The translations under genes were made by a program, and so were the position numbers. Shown one piece after another: positions 44,603 through 53,645 of a stretch of DNA of 64,000 nucleotides (its first letter is position 1; every line of letters begins with the position of its first letter). A model generated the notes under the pieces. The model had not been told where the DNA came from. It did no database searches and worked only from the letters and a program-made list of their open reading frames with translations. The DNA lies in NCBI GenBank assembly GCA_009780585.1, contig WQZS01000001.1, positions 124,001 through 188,000 on the forward strand, in the 5' to 3' direction. This DNA is from Defluviitaleaceae bacterium. Its GTDB lineage: Bacteria > Bacillota > Clostridia > Lachnospirales > WQUN01.

Positions 44603-45730
44603 ATGATTTATTTAATCGCCACCGCCGCCTTCGGGCTGGAAGCCTCGGTCAAGCGCGAGGTTACGGATTTGGGCTTTACGGATATATCCTGCGCGGACGG
44701 GCGGGTGGAATTTTCCCCGGGTAAAGGGGAATCCCTTGAAGCGGCCATCGTCCGCGCCAACTTGTGGCTGCGCTGCGCGGACAGGGTTTTGGTAAAAATG
44801 GGGACCTTTGCGGCAACCACATTCGATTCGCTCTTTGAGCAAACCAAGGCACTCCCCTGGGGCGATTGGATCACTTCCGACGGCAAGTTTACCGTCACGG
44901 GTAAGTCGGTGAAGTCGGGGCTGTACAGCGTACCCGACGTGCAAGCCATCGTAAAGAAAGCCGTGGTGGAGAAGTTAAAGCAAAAATACGGAATATCCTG
45001 GTTCGCCGAAACAGGCGCGGAATATACGATACAGGTTTCATTGCTTAAGGACATGGCGACGCTTACGATCGATACCGCGGGCACTGGCAACGCCTTACAC
45101 AAGCGCGGCTACCGCGCCCGCGCCAACGACGCACCCATGAAGGAAACCATGGCGGCAGCGTTGATCGACCTAGCCCGTTACAACGGCGAGCAGCATTTCA
45201 TTGACCCCTGCTGCGGCTCAGGCACGCTGCCAATCGAAGCGGCGTTGATCGCGCGTAACATCGCGCCGGGGTTGAACCGTAAATTCGCTTGCGAAAAATG
45301 GCCGCAAATCCCCAAGGCCGTATGGAAGAACGCACGCGCTTCCGCGTACGGCGCGATCCGAACCGAATCCATGCCCCCGATATTCGGCGCGGACAAGGAC
45401 CCCGCCGCGGTCGAGTTGGCACGGGCCAACGCGGAATTGGCGGGGGTGGATGATTGCATCACTTTTGAGCACCGCCATGTTGCCGACACAATCCTGCCCG
45501 CCGAAAAGGGCATCGCCATCGTCAACCCCCCCTACGGCGAACGCTTGGGGCAGGTAAAGGAAGCGGAACGCTTGTACGGGGAACTGGGCAAGGTGTTCAG
45601 CCGCACGAAGTGGAACGTATACGTCATCACGCCCGACGAATTCTTTGAAGCGGCGTACAAAAAGAAAGCCCGCGCCAAGCGCAAGCTGTTCAACGGGATG
45701 ATTAAGGTGGATTATTATCAGTATTTTTAG
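44603..45730 (+). CDS. RlmL-type 23S rRNA guanine-N2 methyltransferase
   Basis: A THUMP-domain Rossmann methyltransferase of 375 residues, matching the single-domain YpsC/RlmL-N type that makes N2-methylguanosine in 23S rRNA. An N-terminal ferredoxin-like and THUMP region (about 1-155) is followed by the family signature RGYRARANDAPMKETMAAAL, the SAM site FIDPCCGSGTLPIEAALIA and the catalytic NPPYGERL. The ATG at 44603 gives MIYLIATAAFGLEA, the normal start. It is transcribed away from the pilus promoter. Confidence 0.92.
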   Translation: MIYLIATAAFGLEASVKREVTDLGFTDISCADGRVEFSPGKGESLEAAIVRANLWLRCADRVLVKMGTFAATTFDSLFEQTKALPWGDWITSDGKFTVTGKSVKSGLYSVPDVQAIVKKAVVEKLKQKYGISWFAETGAEYTIQVSLLKDMATLTIDTAGTGNALHKRGYRARANDAPMKETMAAALIDLARYNGEQHFIDPCCGSGTLPIEAALIARNIAPGLNRKFACEKWPQIPKAVWKNARASAYGAIRTESMPPIFGADKDPAAVELARANAELAGVDDCITFEHRHVADTILPAEKGIAIVNPPYGERLGQVKEAERLYGELGKVFSRTKWNVYVITPDEFFEAAYKKKARAKRKLFNGMIKVDYYQYF

Positions 45731-45767
45731 TATATTCGATAAAACGGATTAAAGGAGTTGACACAAT

Positions 45768-46022
45768 ATGCACGCAGTTGAATTCAACACAAGGATTGAT
45801 GACGGTAAAATTAATATCCCGAACGAATACCTTCAACGGATTTCATCCGATGTAAAGATTATTATATTGTATGACAACCCAATGCCTGCACCCCAAAAAA
45901 CCGTGTCCCCGCAAAAAAAGAGTATCAAAGGCATCATAAACCGTTATGCCAACCCCGAGCGGGTCCCGCTTGAAAAGGAAGCATGGGGCGAAGCGGCGAG
46001 GGAAAAACATGCTGCTCATTGA
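45768..46022 (+). CDS. Antitoxin partner of the downstream PIN toxin
   Basis: An 84-residue protein whose start, MHAVEFNTRIDDGKINIPNE, has the same pattern as the antitoxin at 42447-42668, followed by a proline/lysine linker and a C-terminal helix likely to bind the toxin. AAAGGAG precedes the ATG. It overlaps the PIN gene by 14 bases. Confidence 0.75.
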   Translation: MHAVEFNTRIDDGKINIPNEYLQRISSDVKIIILYDNPMPAPQKTVSPQKKSIKGIINRYANPERVPLEKEAWGEAAREKHAAH

Positions 46023-46383
46023 CGCGAACGCCATACTGCGTTATATCCTGTGCGATAATGCGGATATGGCTGACGCGGTTGAAAAATTATTGGAAACCAC
46101 GGAAGTTACCGTTAAAAACGAAGTGCTTGCCGAGGTTGTTTATGTTTTAATAAAAGTTTACGCTTTACCACGAAATGAAGTTTGCGGGGTCATCGAGCAA
46201 TTCCTGGATTTGGAAAACGTTCGCGCAGAAGAAAAAGCCGTTGTTATTTCCGCGTTGGAAACTTTCAGCCGGACAACGTTGGATTTTGTGGATTCCTTGT
46301 TATATGCTTATTACGCCGTTAACAGGGTTCGGGTGTTTACGTTTGACAAAAAATTAATAAAAATTTTATCGACAATCAATTAA
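46009..46383 (+). CDS. PIN-domain toxin (VapC-like)
   Basis: A 124-residue PIN-domain protein, MLLIDANAILRYILCDNADM at the start, with acidic residues in KNEVLAEVVYVL and the late DFVDSLLYAYYA and VFTFDKKL segments that complete a PIN active site. The ATG at 46009 follows GAGGGA by five bases. It ends eight bases inside the 3' end of the convergent MFS gene. Confidence 0.88.
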   Translation: MLLIDANAILRYILCDNADMADAVEKLLETTEVTVKNEVLAEVVYVLIKVYALPRNEVCGVIEQFLDLENVRAEEKAVVISALETFSRTTLDFVDSLLYAYYAVNRVRVFTFDKKLIKILSTIN

Positions 46384-47551
46384 ACCGTACCACGCTAACC
46401 ATAACTACCCCAACAATCCCCACCATCCCCGCAGCCACAAACGCCGCCGTCAAGCCGAAGCCGTGCCCCATCCAACCCATGACGAAGGGCCCCAGGAACA
46501 TCCCCAGCCCGTACACCGCTTGGAAGAAACCCATAGCGGTGGCGCGGCGCTCGGGTGAAACATCCCGGATGCACAACCCCATTAATAAAGTGAACACCAT
46601 TGACATACCCGCGCTGCCGATGACTTGGACAGCGAAAAGCTGCCAAAGGCTTTGCGAAAAGGGGATCATCGCGCAAGATAAGCCCGCCAGCGCGAAGCCT
46701 ACGACCAGTAATTTGCGCTCGCCGAATTTTTTCAGCAAAACCGTACCCGTCAGCGGGGATATGAATACCCCCGGCAAAACAGACAGCACGCCCAGCAAGC
46801 CCAATTGGAATGGGCTCGCGCCGAGCGAAACCGCCGCCAGCGGCGTAAAGCCGAATTGGGAAGCGAACCGCACGAATTGTATAAACACACCCAGCAACGA
46901 TACATATAACAATTGGCGGTTACGTATCACGTTGAAAGCGGACGCCCAATTTGTGCTTAATTTAAGCACAGGTTGATCTTCCGTTGCTTCTTCTTTTTTT
47001 ATCCGCGTTTCTTTTACCCATGCGCCCATCGCCAAGGCAACCAATCCGCCGATACCCGCCAATAAAAACGCGTACGGCACGCCCAACCGCTGCGCCGCGA
47101 ACCCGCCGACAAGCAAAGCGACGAGCGTTCCCAGCGAATTGGAAGCGTTTATGTACCCCACCGATTTTGCCGTTTCCTCCGGCTTGTAATACGACGCGTT
47201 CATTACCGAAAACGCAACCCACGAAGACGCCGCCACGCCGCCCAACGCGCGGGAAATCAACAGCATATACGGCGAAGGGAAGAAAAAGACGAGGAACGCG
47301 CTAAGCGAAGCGAAGCCGATCCCAGCGAGGATGAATACCTTGCGCCGCCCCAGGTAATCGCTTAACAAACCCAGCGGGAAGCGCACAATCATTTGCATAA
47401 ATCCGTACGCGCCCACGATCAAACCGAGCAGGCGCATGTCCGCGCCCAGGCTTTCCCCGTAGGGGCTTACATAGGGTACATATGTGTATAACGCGAACCA
47501 ATAAAGCGACGTGGTTATGTAAAAGAGGGGGATGCGTTTGCTGTTGGTCAT
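46376..47551 (-). CDS. MFS transporter
   Basis: A 391-residue major facilitator with 12 hydrophobic segments. The loop 2-3 motif is MIVRFPLGLLSDYLGRRKVF, a variant of GxxaDrxGrr. The two halves are separated by a charged linker (KETRIKKEEATEDQPVLK). The substrate cannot be told; drug or metabolite export is possible. The ATG at 47551 has GGAGG five bases upstream; the frame could extend to 47581 without a ribosome binding site. Confidence 0.88.
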   Translation of the reverse strand: MTNSKRIPLFYITTSLYWFALYTYVPYVSPYGESLGADMRLLGLIVGAYGFMQMIVRFPLGLLSDYLGRRKVFILAGIGFASLSAFLVFFFPSPYMLLISRALGGVAASSWVAFSVMNASYYKPEETAKSVGYINASNSLGTLVALLVGGFAAQRLGVPYAFLLAGIGGLVALAMGAWVKETRIKKEEATEDQPVLKLSTNWASAFNVIRNRQLLYVSLLGVFIQFVRFASQFGFTPLAAVSLGASPFQLGLLGVLSVLPGVFISPLTGTVLLKKFGERKLLVVGFALAGLSCAMIPFSQSLWQLFAVQVIGSAGMSMVFTLLMGLCIRDVSPERRATAMGFFQAVYGLGMFLGPFVMGWMGHGFGLTAAFVAAGMVGIVGVVMVSVVRFN

Positions 47552-47573
47552 AGTGCCTCCGATGAAATATAAT
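47544..47573 (+). promoter_or_regulatory. Probable promoter of the UroD-superfamily gene
   Basis: TTGGTC (47544-47549), an 18-bp spacer and TATAAT (47568-47573) precede the gene at 47614. The divergent gap is also framed by an 8-bp inverted repeat, CCTCCGAT and ATCGGAGG, made of the two opposed ribosome binding sites. Confidence 0.5.
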
Positions 47574-47613
47574 GAGCGCAACGCAAACCATCATACCATA
47601 TCGGAGGCCCGCC

Positions 47614-48678
47614 ATGAACCCCAGGGAAAACATCCTTTCCTTATACCGCCGCCAAGGCTATGAAAAAGCACCGGCCGAATTCCACCTTTGCCCGGCCCTG
47701 CATGAAAAATACGAAGCGAAGTACGGCAAGGATACTTGGTACGGCGACCGCTTCGGCTTCCCGACGCGGGGCGTAAGCGGCGGACACTTGGCGGAGGTTG
47801 ATACGGAAAAATTCAAACCTTGGTATCCCTTCGAATTAAAGCCCGGTACGCACATCGATTGCTGGGGCGTGGCGCGCGAGCCGGGCAGCGCGGCGGCCAT
47901 GCACATGCGGTACACCCGCAATCCGCTCAAGCATTGCGGGGATTTGGCGCGAATGAAGGAATACCCCTTCCCCGATTTTCCGGGCGCGGATTATTCGCAC
48001 CAAAGGGCCGAGGTTGAAGCCATCCACGCGAGGGGCTTGGCCGCCGCCGCGGGCTTGGAATGTACCATTTGGGAAACCGCGTGGTACATACGCGGCATGG
48101 AAGAACTGATGATGGACATGCTCACCGAGGACCCGATGGCTGAGTTTTTGCTGGACAAAATCACGGAGTCGGCGGTCGCGCGCGCCGTTTCATTTACGAA
48201 GGCGGGCTGCGACATCCTCAACTTCGGCGACGATATCGGTATGCAGCGCACGATCATGATGAGCGAAAAACTGTACGTCGATTGGATCAAGCCGCGCTTT
48301 AAGCGCGTAATTGACGAGGTGCGCAGGATTAACCCTCAAGTAATTTGCCTTTACCATTCCTGCGGGTATGTAGAGCCGTTTATCCCGCACCTTATCGAAG
48401 CGGGCATCGACGTGCTTAATCCCGTCCAGCCGGAATGTATGGATTTTGTAAAATTGCATAAACAATACGGCAGCGTCATTTCCTTCAGCGGTACGCTCGG
48501 CACGCAAACGACCATGCCCTTCGGTACACCCGACGACGTACGGCGTGTCGTGTTTGAAAATTTGGAAACCGCGGGCAACAAGGGCGGCCTGCTGGTGTGC
48601 CCCACGCATTTATTGGAGCCGGAAGTGCCTTGGGAAAATGTTGAGGCGTATATCAAGGCTTGTGGGGATTTCAAATAA
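47614..48678 (+). CDS. UroD-superfamily protein, zinc methyltransferase-like
   Basis: A 354-residue member of the uroporphyrinogen decarboxylase superfamily. The zinc pattern of the corrinoid-dependent methyltransferases (MtaA/MtbA) seems present: H248 and C250 in YHSCGY, and C329 in LLVCPTH followed by PWENVEAY. This favours a methyl-transfer role over heme synthesis, and no other heme genes are near. GGAGG lies eight bases before the ATG at 47614. The methyl donor and acceptor cannot be told. Confidence 0.8.
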   Translation: MNPRENILSLYRRQGYEKAPAEFHLCPALHEKYEAKYGKDTWYGDRFGFPTRGVSGGHLAEVDTEKFKPWYPFELKPGTHIDCWGVAREPGSAAAMHMRYTRNPLKHCGDLARMKEYPFPDFPGADYSHQRAEVEAIHARGLAAAAGLECTIWETAWYIRGMEELMMDMLTEDPMAEFLLDKITESAVARAVSFTKAGCDILNFGDDIGMQRTIMMSEKLYVDWIKPRFKRVIDEVRRINPQVICLYHSCGYVEPFIPHLIEAGIDVLNPVQPECMDFVKLHKQYGSVISFSGTLGTQTTMPFGTPDDVRRVVFENLETAGNKGGLLVCPTHLLEPEVPWENVEAYIKACGDFK

Positions 48679-48687
48679 GGCTATAAT
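48660..48687 (+). promoter_or_regulatory. adhE promoter
   Basis: TTGTGG (48660-48665), a 16-bp spacer and a perfect TATAAT (48682-48687) lie about 40 bp before the adhE start, partly inside the last codons of the preceding gene. AAAGGAG follows as ribosome binding site. Confidence 0.65.
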
Positions 48688-48725
48688 GGACTTTCAAACG
48701 CACTTCATAATAAAGGAGTGTTCCT

Positions 48726-51356
48726 ATGAAAATAAACCCCGTATTAACCGTGGACAGCGTGGACGCGCTTACCGAAGCGCTGGCGAGCGTACGCAAAGCG
48801 CAGGAAGCCTTCGCGGTATTTCCGCAGGAAAAAGTGGACGAAATCTTCCGCGCGGCGGCGCTGGCGGCTAATCACGCGCGGATTCCCCTCGCGAAGTTGG
48901 CCGCGGAGGAAACGGGCATGGGCGTGGTGGAGGACAAGGTCATCAAGAACCACTACGCGGCGGAATATATTTATAACCAATACAAAAACGCCAAGACCTG
49001 CGGTGTCATCGAGGAAGACACGCAATTCGGCATACGCAAGATCGCCGAGCCGATGGGCGTCATCGCCGCCGTCATCCCCACGACGAACCCCACCTCCACC
49101 GCGGTATTCAAGGGTTTGCTGGCGTTAAAGACACGCAACGGCATCATCTTCGCGCCGCACCCCCGCGCGCGCAAGTCCACGGGTGAAGCGGCGAGGATTA
49201 TCTACGAAGCCGCCGTAAAAGCGGGCGCACCTGAGGGAATAATGGCGTGGATTTCCGCTCCGTCGTTGGAGATGTCCAACGAAGTGATGCACAACGCCGA
49301 CCTGATACTCGCCACGGGCGGCCCGGGCATGGTAAAAGCGGCCTATTCCTCGGGTAAACCGGCGATCGGCGTGGGCGCGGGCAACGTACCCGCCGTGTTC
49401 CATAAATCGGCGGATGTAAAATTAGCCGTAAGCTCCGTCATCGTTTCAAAAACATTCGACAACGGCATGGTTTGTTCCTCCGAGCAGTCGGTTATCGTGG
49501 ACGCAAGCATCTACGACGAAGTGCGGGAGGAATTTTTATTGCGCGGCGCGTACTTCCTTTCCCCCGAGGAAACGGAGAAAGTTCGCAAAATTATCGTTAT
49601 TAACAATTCACTTAACGCGAAAATCGTCGGACAGCGCGCGACAACGATTGCGGAAATGGCGGGCGTCAGCGTCCCGCCCGATACGAAACTCCTCATCGGC
49701 GAAGTGGAGAGCGTGGATTTTTCGGAGGAATTCTCCCACGAAAAACTTTCCCCCGTACTGGCCATGTACCGGTACGAAACCTTCGGGGAAGCCGTTGAAA
49801 AAGCCGACCGCTTGATCAAGGACTCGGGTTACGGGCATACGGCGTCGCTGTATATCGACCCGCGCTGCGCGGAGGACCGCGTACGCTTCGAACAAGCCAT
49901 GAAAACCTGCCGCATCCTCGTTAATACGCCTTCGGCCCACGGCGCCATCGGGGATTTGTATAACTTTAAGCTGGCCCCGTCGCTTACGCTGGGCTGCGGC
50001 TCGTGGGGCGGCAATTCCGTTTCCGATAACGTGGGCATCCGCCATTTTCTTAACATCAAGACCGTAGCCGAACGGAGGGAAAATATGCTTTGGTTCCGCA
50101 CGCCCGAAAAGGTGTACTTCAAAAAAGGTTCGCTGGGCGTGGCCCTCGCCGAATTGAAGGGCATCAAGCAAAAGGTCTTTATCGTCACCGACGAATTCCT
50201 TTATAAAAATAATTATACAAAGAACGTGGAGAAAGCCCTCGACGAAATGGGGATTAAACACTACACATTCTACAACGTGCAGCCCGACCCCACGCTGGGC
50301 AACGCGCTCGCGGGGGTAAAGGCCATGCGCGGGTTCGAACCGGATTGCGTACTCGCCTTCGGCGGCGGTTCGCCCATCGACGCGGCTAAGATTATGTGGG
50401 TGCTGTACGAACATCCCGAAGTCAACTTCCACGACTTAGCCATGCGGTTTATGGACATCCGCAAGCGCATAAACCCCTTCCCTAAGATGGGGGCGAAGGC
50501 GAGCTTTATCGCCGTACCCACGACGGCGGGTTCGGGGAGTGAAGTTACGCCCTTCGCCGTCATTACCGACGAAAATACGGGCATCAAATATCCGCTGGCC
50601 GATTACGAGCTGTTGCCCAACGTCGCCATCATCGATATAGACTACATGATGGATATGCCGCCCGGCTTGACCGCCGCCAGCGGTATCGACGTGCTGACCC
50701 ACGCGCTGGAAGCTTACGCCTCTATGCTGGCGACGGACTATACCGACGGGCTTGCGCTGACCGCGATCAAGAACGTCTTCGAATACCTCCCCGTCGCCTA
50801 CGCGAACGGCAAGGACGAACGCGCGCGTGAAAAGATGGCCAACGCCTCCACGATAGCCGGTATGGCGTTCGCAAACGCTTTCCTCGGCGTGTGCCATTCG
50901 ATGGCGCATAAGCTGGGCGCGGCGTTCGATTTGGCGCACGGCGTGGCCAATGCCCTCATGATTAATGAAGTCATCCGCTTTAACGCGACGGAAAAGCCCG
51001 CGAAGATGGGCGCGTTTTCCCAATACCCCTACCCCAAGGCCGTACAGCGGTACGGGGAAATCGCGGATTTCTTGGGGCTTAAAGCGGACGCTTCCGAGGG
51101 ATGCGAAGATATGGCTAAGATTAAGGTTTTAACCGACCATATATCGTTATTAAAAACAAAGATCGGCATACGCCCCGCGATACGCGACTACGGCATCGCC
51201 GAAGGGGACTTCCTCGCCAAGCTGGACGAAATGTCCGAAATGGCTTTCGATGACCAATGCACCGGAGCCAACCCCCGCTATCCGTTAATCAATGAAATCA
51301 AGCAAATGTACTTGAACGCTTTCTACGGCCCGGAAAATATGGGAGGTGCGGAATGA
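48726..51356 (+). CDS. adhE: Bifunctional acetaldehyde-CoA/alcohol dehydrogenase
   Basis: AdhE reduces acetyl-CoA to acetaldehyde and then ethanol, regenerating NAD in fermentation. The 876-residue protein joins an N-terminal aldehyde dehydrogenase (about 1-430; catalytic cysteine C250 in NGMVCSSEQ) and a C-terminal iron alcohol dehydrogenase (about 460-870; FGGGSPIDAAK, PTTAGSGSEVTPFAV, and the iron-binding CHSMAHKLGAAFDLAHG). AdhE proteins form long spirosomes. Its stop overlaps the start of the next gene by four bases. Confidence 0.97.
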   Translation: MKINPVLTVDSVDALTEALASVRKAQEAFAVFPQEKVDEIFRAAALAANHARIPLAKLAAEETGMGVVEDKVIKNHYAAEYIYNQYKNAKTCGVIEEDTQFGIRKIAEPMGVIAAVIPTTNPTSTAVFKGLLALKTRNGIIFAPHPRARKSTGEAARIIYEAAVKAGAPEGIMAWISAPSLEMSNEVMHNADLILATGGPGMVKAAYSSGKPAIGVGAGNVPAVFHKSADVKLAVSSVIVSKTFDNGMVCSSEQSVIVDASIYDEVREEFLLRGAYFLSPEETEKVRKIIVINNSLNAKIVGQRATTIAEMAGVSVPPDTKLLIGEVESVDFSEEFSHEKLSPVLAMYRYETFGEAVEKADRLIKDSGYGHTASLYIDPRCAEDRVRFEQAMKTCRILVNTPSAHGAIGDLYNFKLAPSLTLGCGSWGGNSVSDNVGIRHFLNIKTVAERRENMLWFRTPEKVYFKKGSLGVALAELKGIKQKVFIVTDEFLYKNNYTKNVEKALDEMGIKHYTFYNVQPDPTLGNALAGVKAMRGFEPDCVLAFGGGSPIDAAKIMWVLYEHPEVNFHDLAMRFMDIRKRINPFPKMGAKASFIAVPTTAGSGSEVTPFAVITDENTGIKYPLADYELLPNVAIIDIDYMMDMPPGLTAASGIDVLTHALEAYASMLATDYTDGLALTAIKNVFEYLPVAYANGKDERAREKMANASTIAGMAFANAFLGVCHSMAHKLGAAFDLAHGVANALMINEVIRFNATEKPAKMGAFSQYPYPKAVQRYGEIADFLGLKADASEGCEDMAKIKVLTDHISLLKTKIGIRPAIRDYGIAEGDFLAKLDEMSEMAFDDQCTGANPRYPLINEIKQMYLNAFYGPENMGGAE

Positions 51357-52123
51357 ACGACGAAGTGAAAGGGCTTTGCGCCGAAAATATCATAGCCACT
51401 CGCCCCAATAAGACGATTTACAAGGACGGGCGCCGCTGTATCAAGCTGTTCCACGACGGCATGTGCAAGGCCGCCGTGCTTAACGAGGCGTTAAACCAGG
51501 CGCGCGTGGAGGAAACGGCCATCCTCGTACCCAAGGTGTTGGAAGTAACGAAACTCAACGGCTGCTGGGCGATCATCAGCGAGCATATCGAAGGGCAAAC
51601 CCTATCGAGCCTGATGAGAGAACATCCGGATAAAAAAGAGGAATACCTCAACCTGATGGTGGACATCCAATTGGAAATCCACGCGCAGCATTGCCCGCTC
51701 TTGACGAGCCACCGCGATAAAATGTTCCGCAAAATCGCCCTCACCGACTACGACCCCATGACCAAATACGAACTCCAAACCCACCTTAACGCCATGCCGC
51801 GCCATTCCAAGGTATGCCACGGCGACTTCCGCCCTTCCAACATCATCGTTACGCCCGAGGGGAAGCACTATGTCATCGACTGGTCGCACGTTACGCAGGG
51901 CAACGCCTCCGCCGACGCCGCGCGAACCTACCTTGTGTTCCTGCTCACCAACCGCCGCGAGGACGCGGAAACCTATTTAAAAATCTTTTGCAAAAAAGCC
52001 GAAACGCCGCGCTACTACGTGGAGAAATGGCTGCGCATCGTCGCCGCTTCGCAATCGGTAAAAGGCAATAAGGATGAATACGATTTCCTCACGAAGTTCG
52101 TGGACGTAATCGACTTTTGGTAA
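51353..52123 (+). CDS. APH/choline kinase-like phosphotransferase
   Basis: A 256-residue kinase-fold protein with the Brenner motif CHGDFRPSNIIV and the metal-binding VIDWSHV of aminoglycoside phosphotransferase and choline kinase relatives. The ATP-binding N-lobe is short (IYKDGRRCIKLFHDG, with a likely catalytic lysine). The substrate is unknown; resistance should not be assumed, as many such genes act on small metabolites. It overlaps adhE by four bases and is followed by a MATE gene. Confidence 0.82.
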   Translation: MNDEVKGLCAENIIATRPNKTIYKDGRRCIKLFHDGMCKAAVLNEALNQARVEETAILVPKVLEVTKLNGCWAIISEHIEGQTLSSLMREHPDKKEEYLNLMVDIQLEIHAQHCPLLTSHRDKMFRKIALTDYDPMTKYELQTHLNAMPRHSKVCHGDFRPSNIIVTPEGKHYVIDWSHVTQGNASADAARTYLVFLLTNRREDAETYLKIFCKKAETPRYYVEKWLRIVAASQSVKGNKDEYDFLTKFVDVIDFW

Positions 52124-52137
52124 ATGAGATGATGTAG

Positions 52138-53607
52138 ATGCATCGGTTTAAAGCGATGATGTCCTCCGTGGACATGACGGAGGGTAAGCCGTGGCGTAAA
52201 CTACTCGCCTTTACGCTGCCCTTGTTAATCGGTAACGCGTTCCAACAGCTTTACGGTTTGGTGGACGCCATCATGCTGGGCAATTGGGTGGGCGTGCACG
52301 CGCTGGCGGCGGTAACCTCCACGATACCGATTATGTTTATCATGATGGTATTCTTAATCGGTATCGCCATGGGCGCGGGGGTAATGGTTTCCCAGTATTT
52401 CGGCGCGAAGAAGCGGGAAGAGCTTTCGCGCACCATCGGCGTAAGCATTACGCTGACGACGGTGTTGGGCGCGGTGATCGCCGTATTCGGACCGATGGGT
52501 ACGCGATGGCTGCTCGTTTTACTCGACACGCCGCCGGAAATCGTCGATTACAGCGTCATTTACATAAATATCCTGATGTGGGGCATCCTGGGGATGGGAT
52601 ATTTTAATATATTTTCGGGCATATTGCGGGGCGTGGGCGAAGTCTTTTCGCCCCTTTTGTATTTGATTTCCGCTTGCTTGTTGAATATCGTGTTAAATTT
52701 CATATTCATATGGGTGCTGGGGTTGGGCGTAATGGGCGCGGCTATCGGTACGGTGATGGCGCAGGGGATAACGGCAATCCTTTGCTTGCGCAAAATGCGG
52801 CAAATGAAGGATATCTTTGATATGAAGTGGTCGTACTTGATACCGCAAAAAGCCTTTGTTAAGCAGGTATTACGGCTGGGTGTACCCACGGGCGCGTCGC
52901 AGGCCGTTTTCGCCGTGGCGATGATACTGGTGCAGCCGCTGGTCAACGGCTTCGGCCTGTTGGTACTCGCCGCGAATAACATCGTAATGAAGATCGACGG
53001 CTTGGTTATGATGCCCAACTTCTCCTTCGGCAACGCCATGACCGTATACGCCGGACAAAACATGGGCGCGGGTAAACCCGAGCGCGTGTCTCAGGGTACG
53101 AAGCAATGCCTGATGCTGGCATTCGGCACAGCGTTCATTTTGGTGATTATCTTGCTTATATTCGGCAGGGGGATCGCCGGGTGGTTTACCGACATCGATG
53201 AAGTGTTGGATTTAAGCGTGCGTTTTATCCGCATCCTCGCCGCCGGTTACCTCGCGTTTTCGGTCAATATCGTGCTGTGGGGTACCATCCGCGGCGCGGG
53301 CGACGCCATGACCCCCATGTACGCCGCCATGCTCAATACCGTACTGATACGCGTACCTTCGGCGTTTTTATTCGTGCGCTGGCTCGGCAGGCCGGAAGCG
53401 TTGATTTATTCGCTGCTGCTGGGTTGGGTGTGCAATACGCTGCTGGCGGTGATTTCGTACAGGATCGGCAAATGGCGTAAAGCGGGGTTGGTGAAGAAGG
53501 AAGCGGAAACAAGTTTACCGAACCTTACAGCAAACGGGGAAGAAAATGAAGAGAATGTAATGCAAGACGAAACGATAAAAAATATAAAAAAGGATGACCA
53601 TGCCTGA
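52138..53607 (+). CDS. MATE family efflux transporter
   Basis: A 489-residue MATE transporter with two six-helix halves; the first starts GKPWRKLLAFTLPLLIGNAFQQLYGLVDAIMLG and the second starts near FVKQVLRLGVPTGASQAVF. It probably exports organic cations by sodium or proton antiport. The C-terminus is a long charged tail (EENEENVMQDETIKNIKKD). It follows the APH-like gene closely and may be cotranscribed with it. Confidence 0.92.
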   Translation: MHRFKAMMSSVDMTEGKPWRKLLAFTLPLLIGNAFQQLYGLVDAIMLGNWVGVHALAAVTSTIPIMFIMMVFLIGIAMGAGVMVSQYFGAKKREELSRTIGVSITLTTVLGAVIAVFGPMGTRWLLVLLDTPPEIVDYSVIYINILMWGILGMGYFNIFSGILRGVGEVFSPLLYLISACLLNIVLNFIFIWVLGLGVMGAAIGTVMAQGITAILCLRKMRQMKDIFDMKWSYLIPQKAFVKQVLRLGVPTGASQAVFAVAMILVQPLVNGFGLLVLAANNIVMKIDGLVMMPNFSFGNAMTVYAGQNMGAGKPERVSQGTKQCLMLAFGTAFILVIILLIFGRGIAGWFTDIDEVLDLSVRFIRILAAGYLAFSVNIVLWGTIRGAGDAMTPMYAAMLNTVLIRVPSAFLFVRWLGRPEALIYSLLLGWVCNTLLAVISYRIGKWRKAGLVKKEAETSLPNLTANGEENEENVMQDETIKNIKKDDHA

Positions 53608-53645
53608 TCGTATCATTGAATTTCTAAACAGCTTGGAGTGATCGT

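Noticed and set aside
51353..52123. Aminoglycoside resistance gene
   Set aside because: Only the general kinase motifs are shared; no residues specific to a known resistance family are visible and the context is metabolic.
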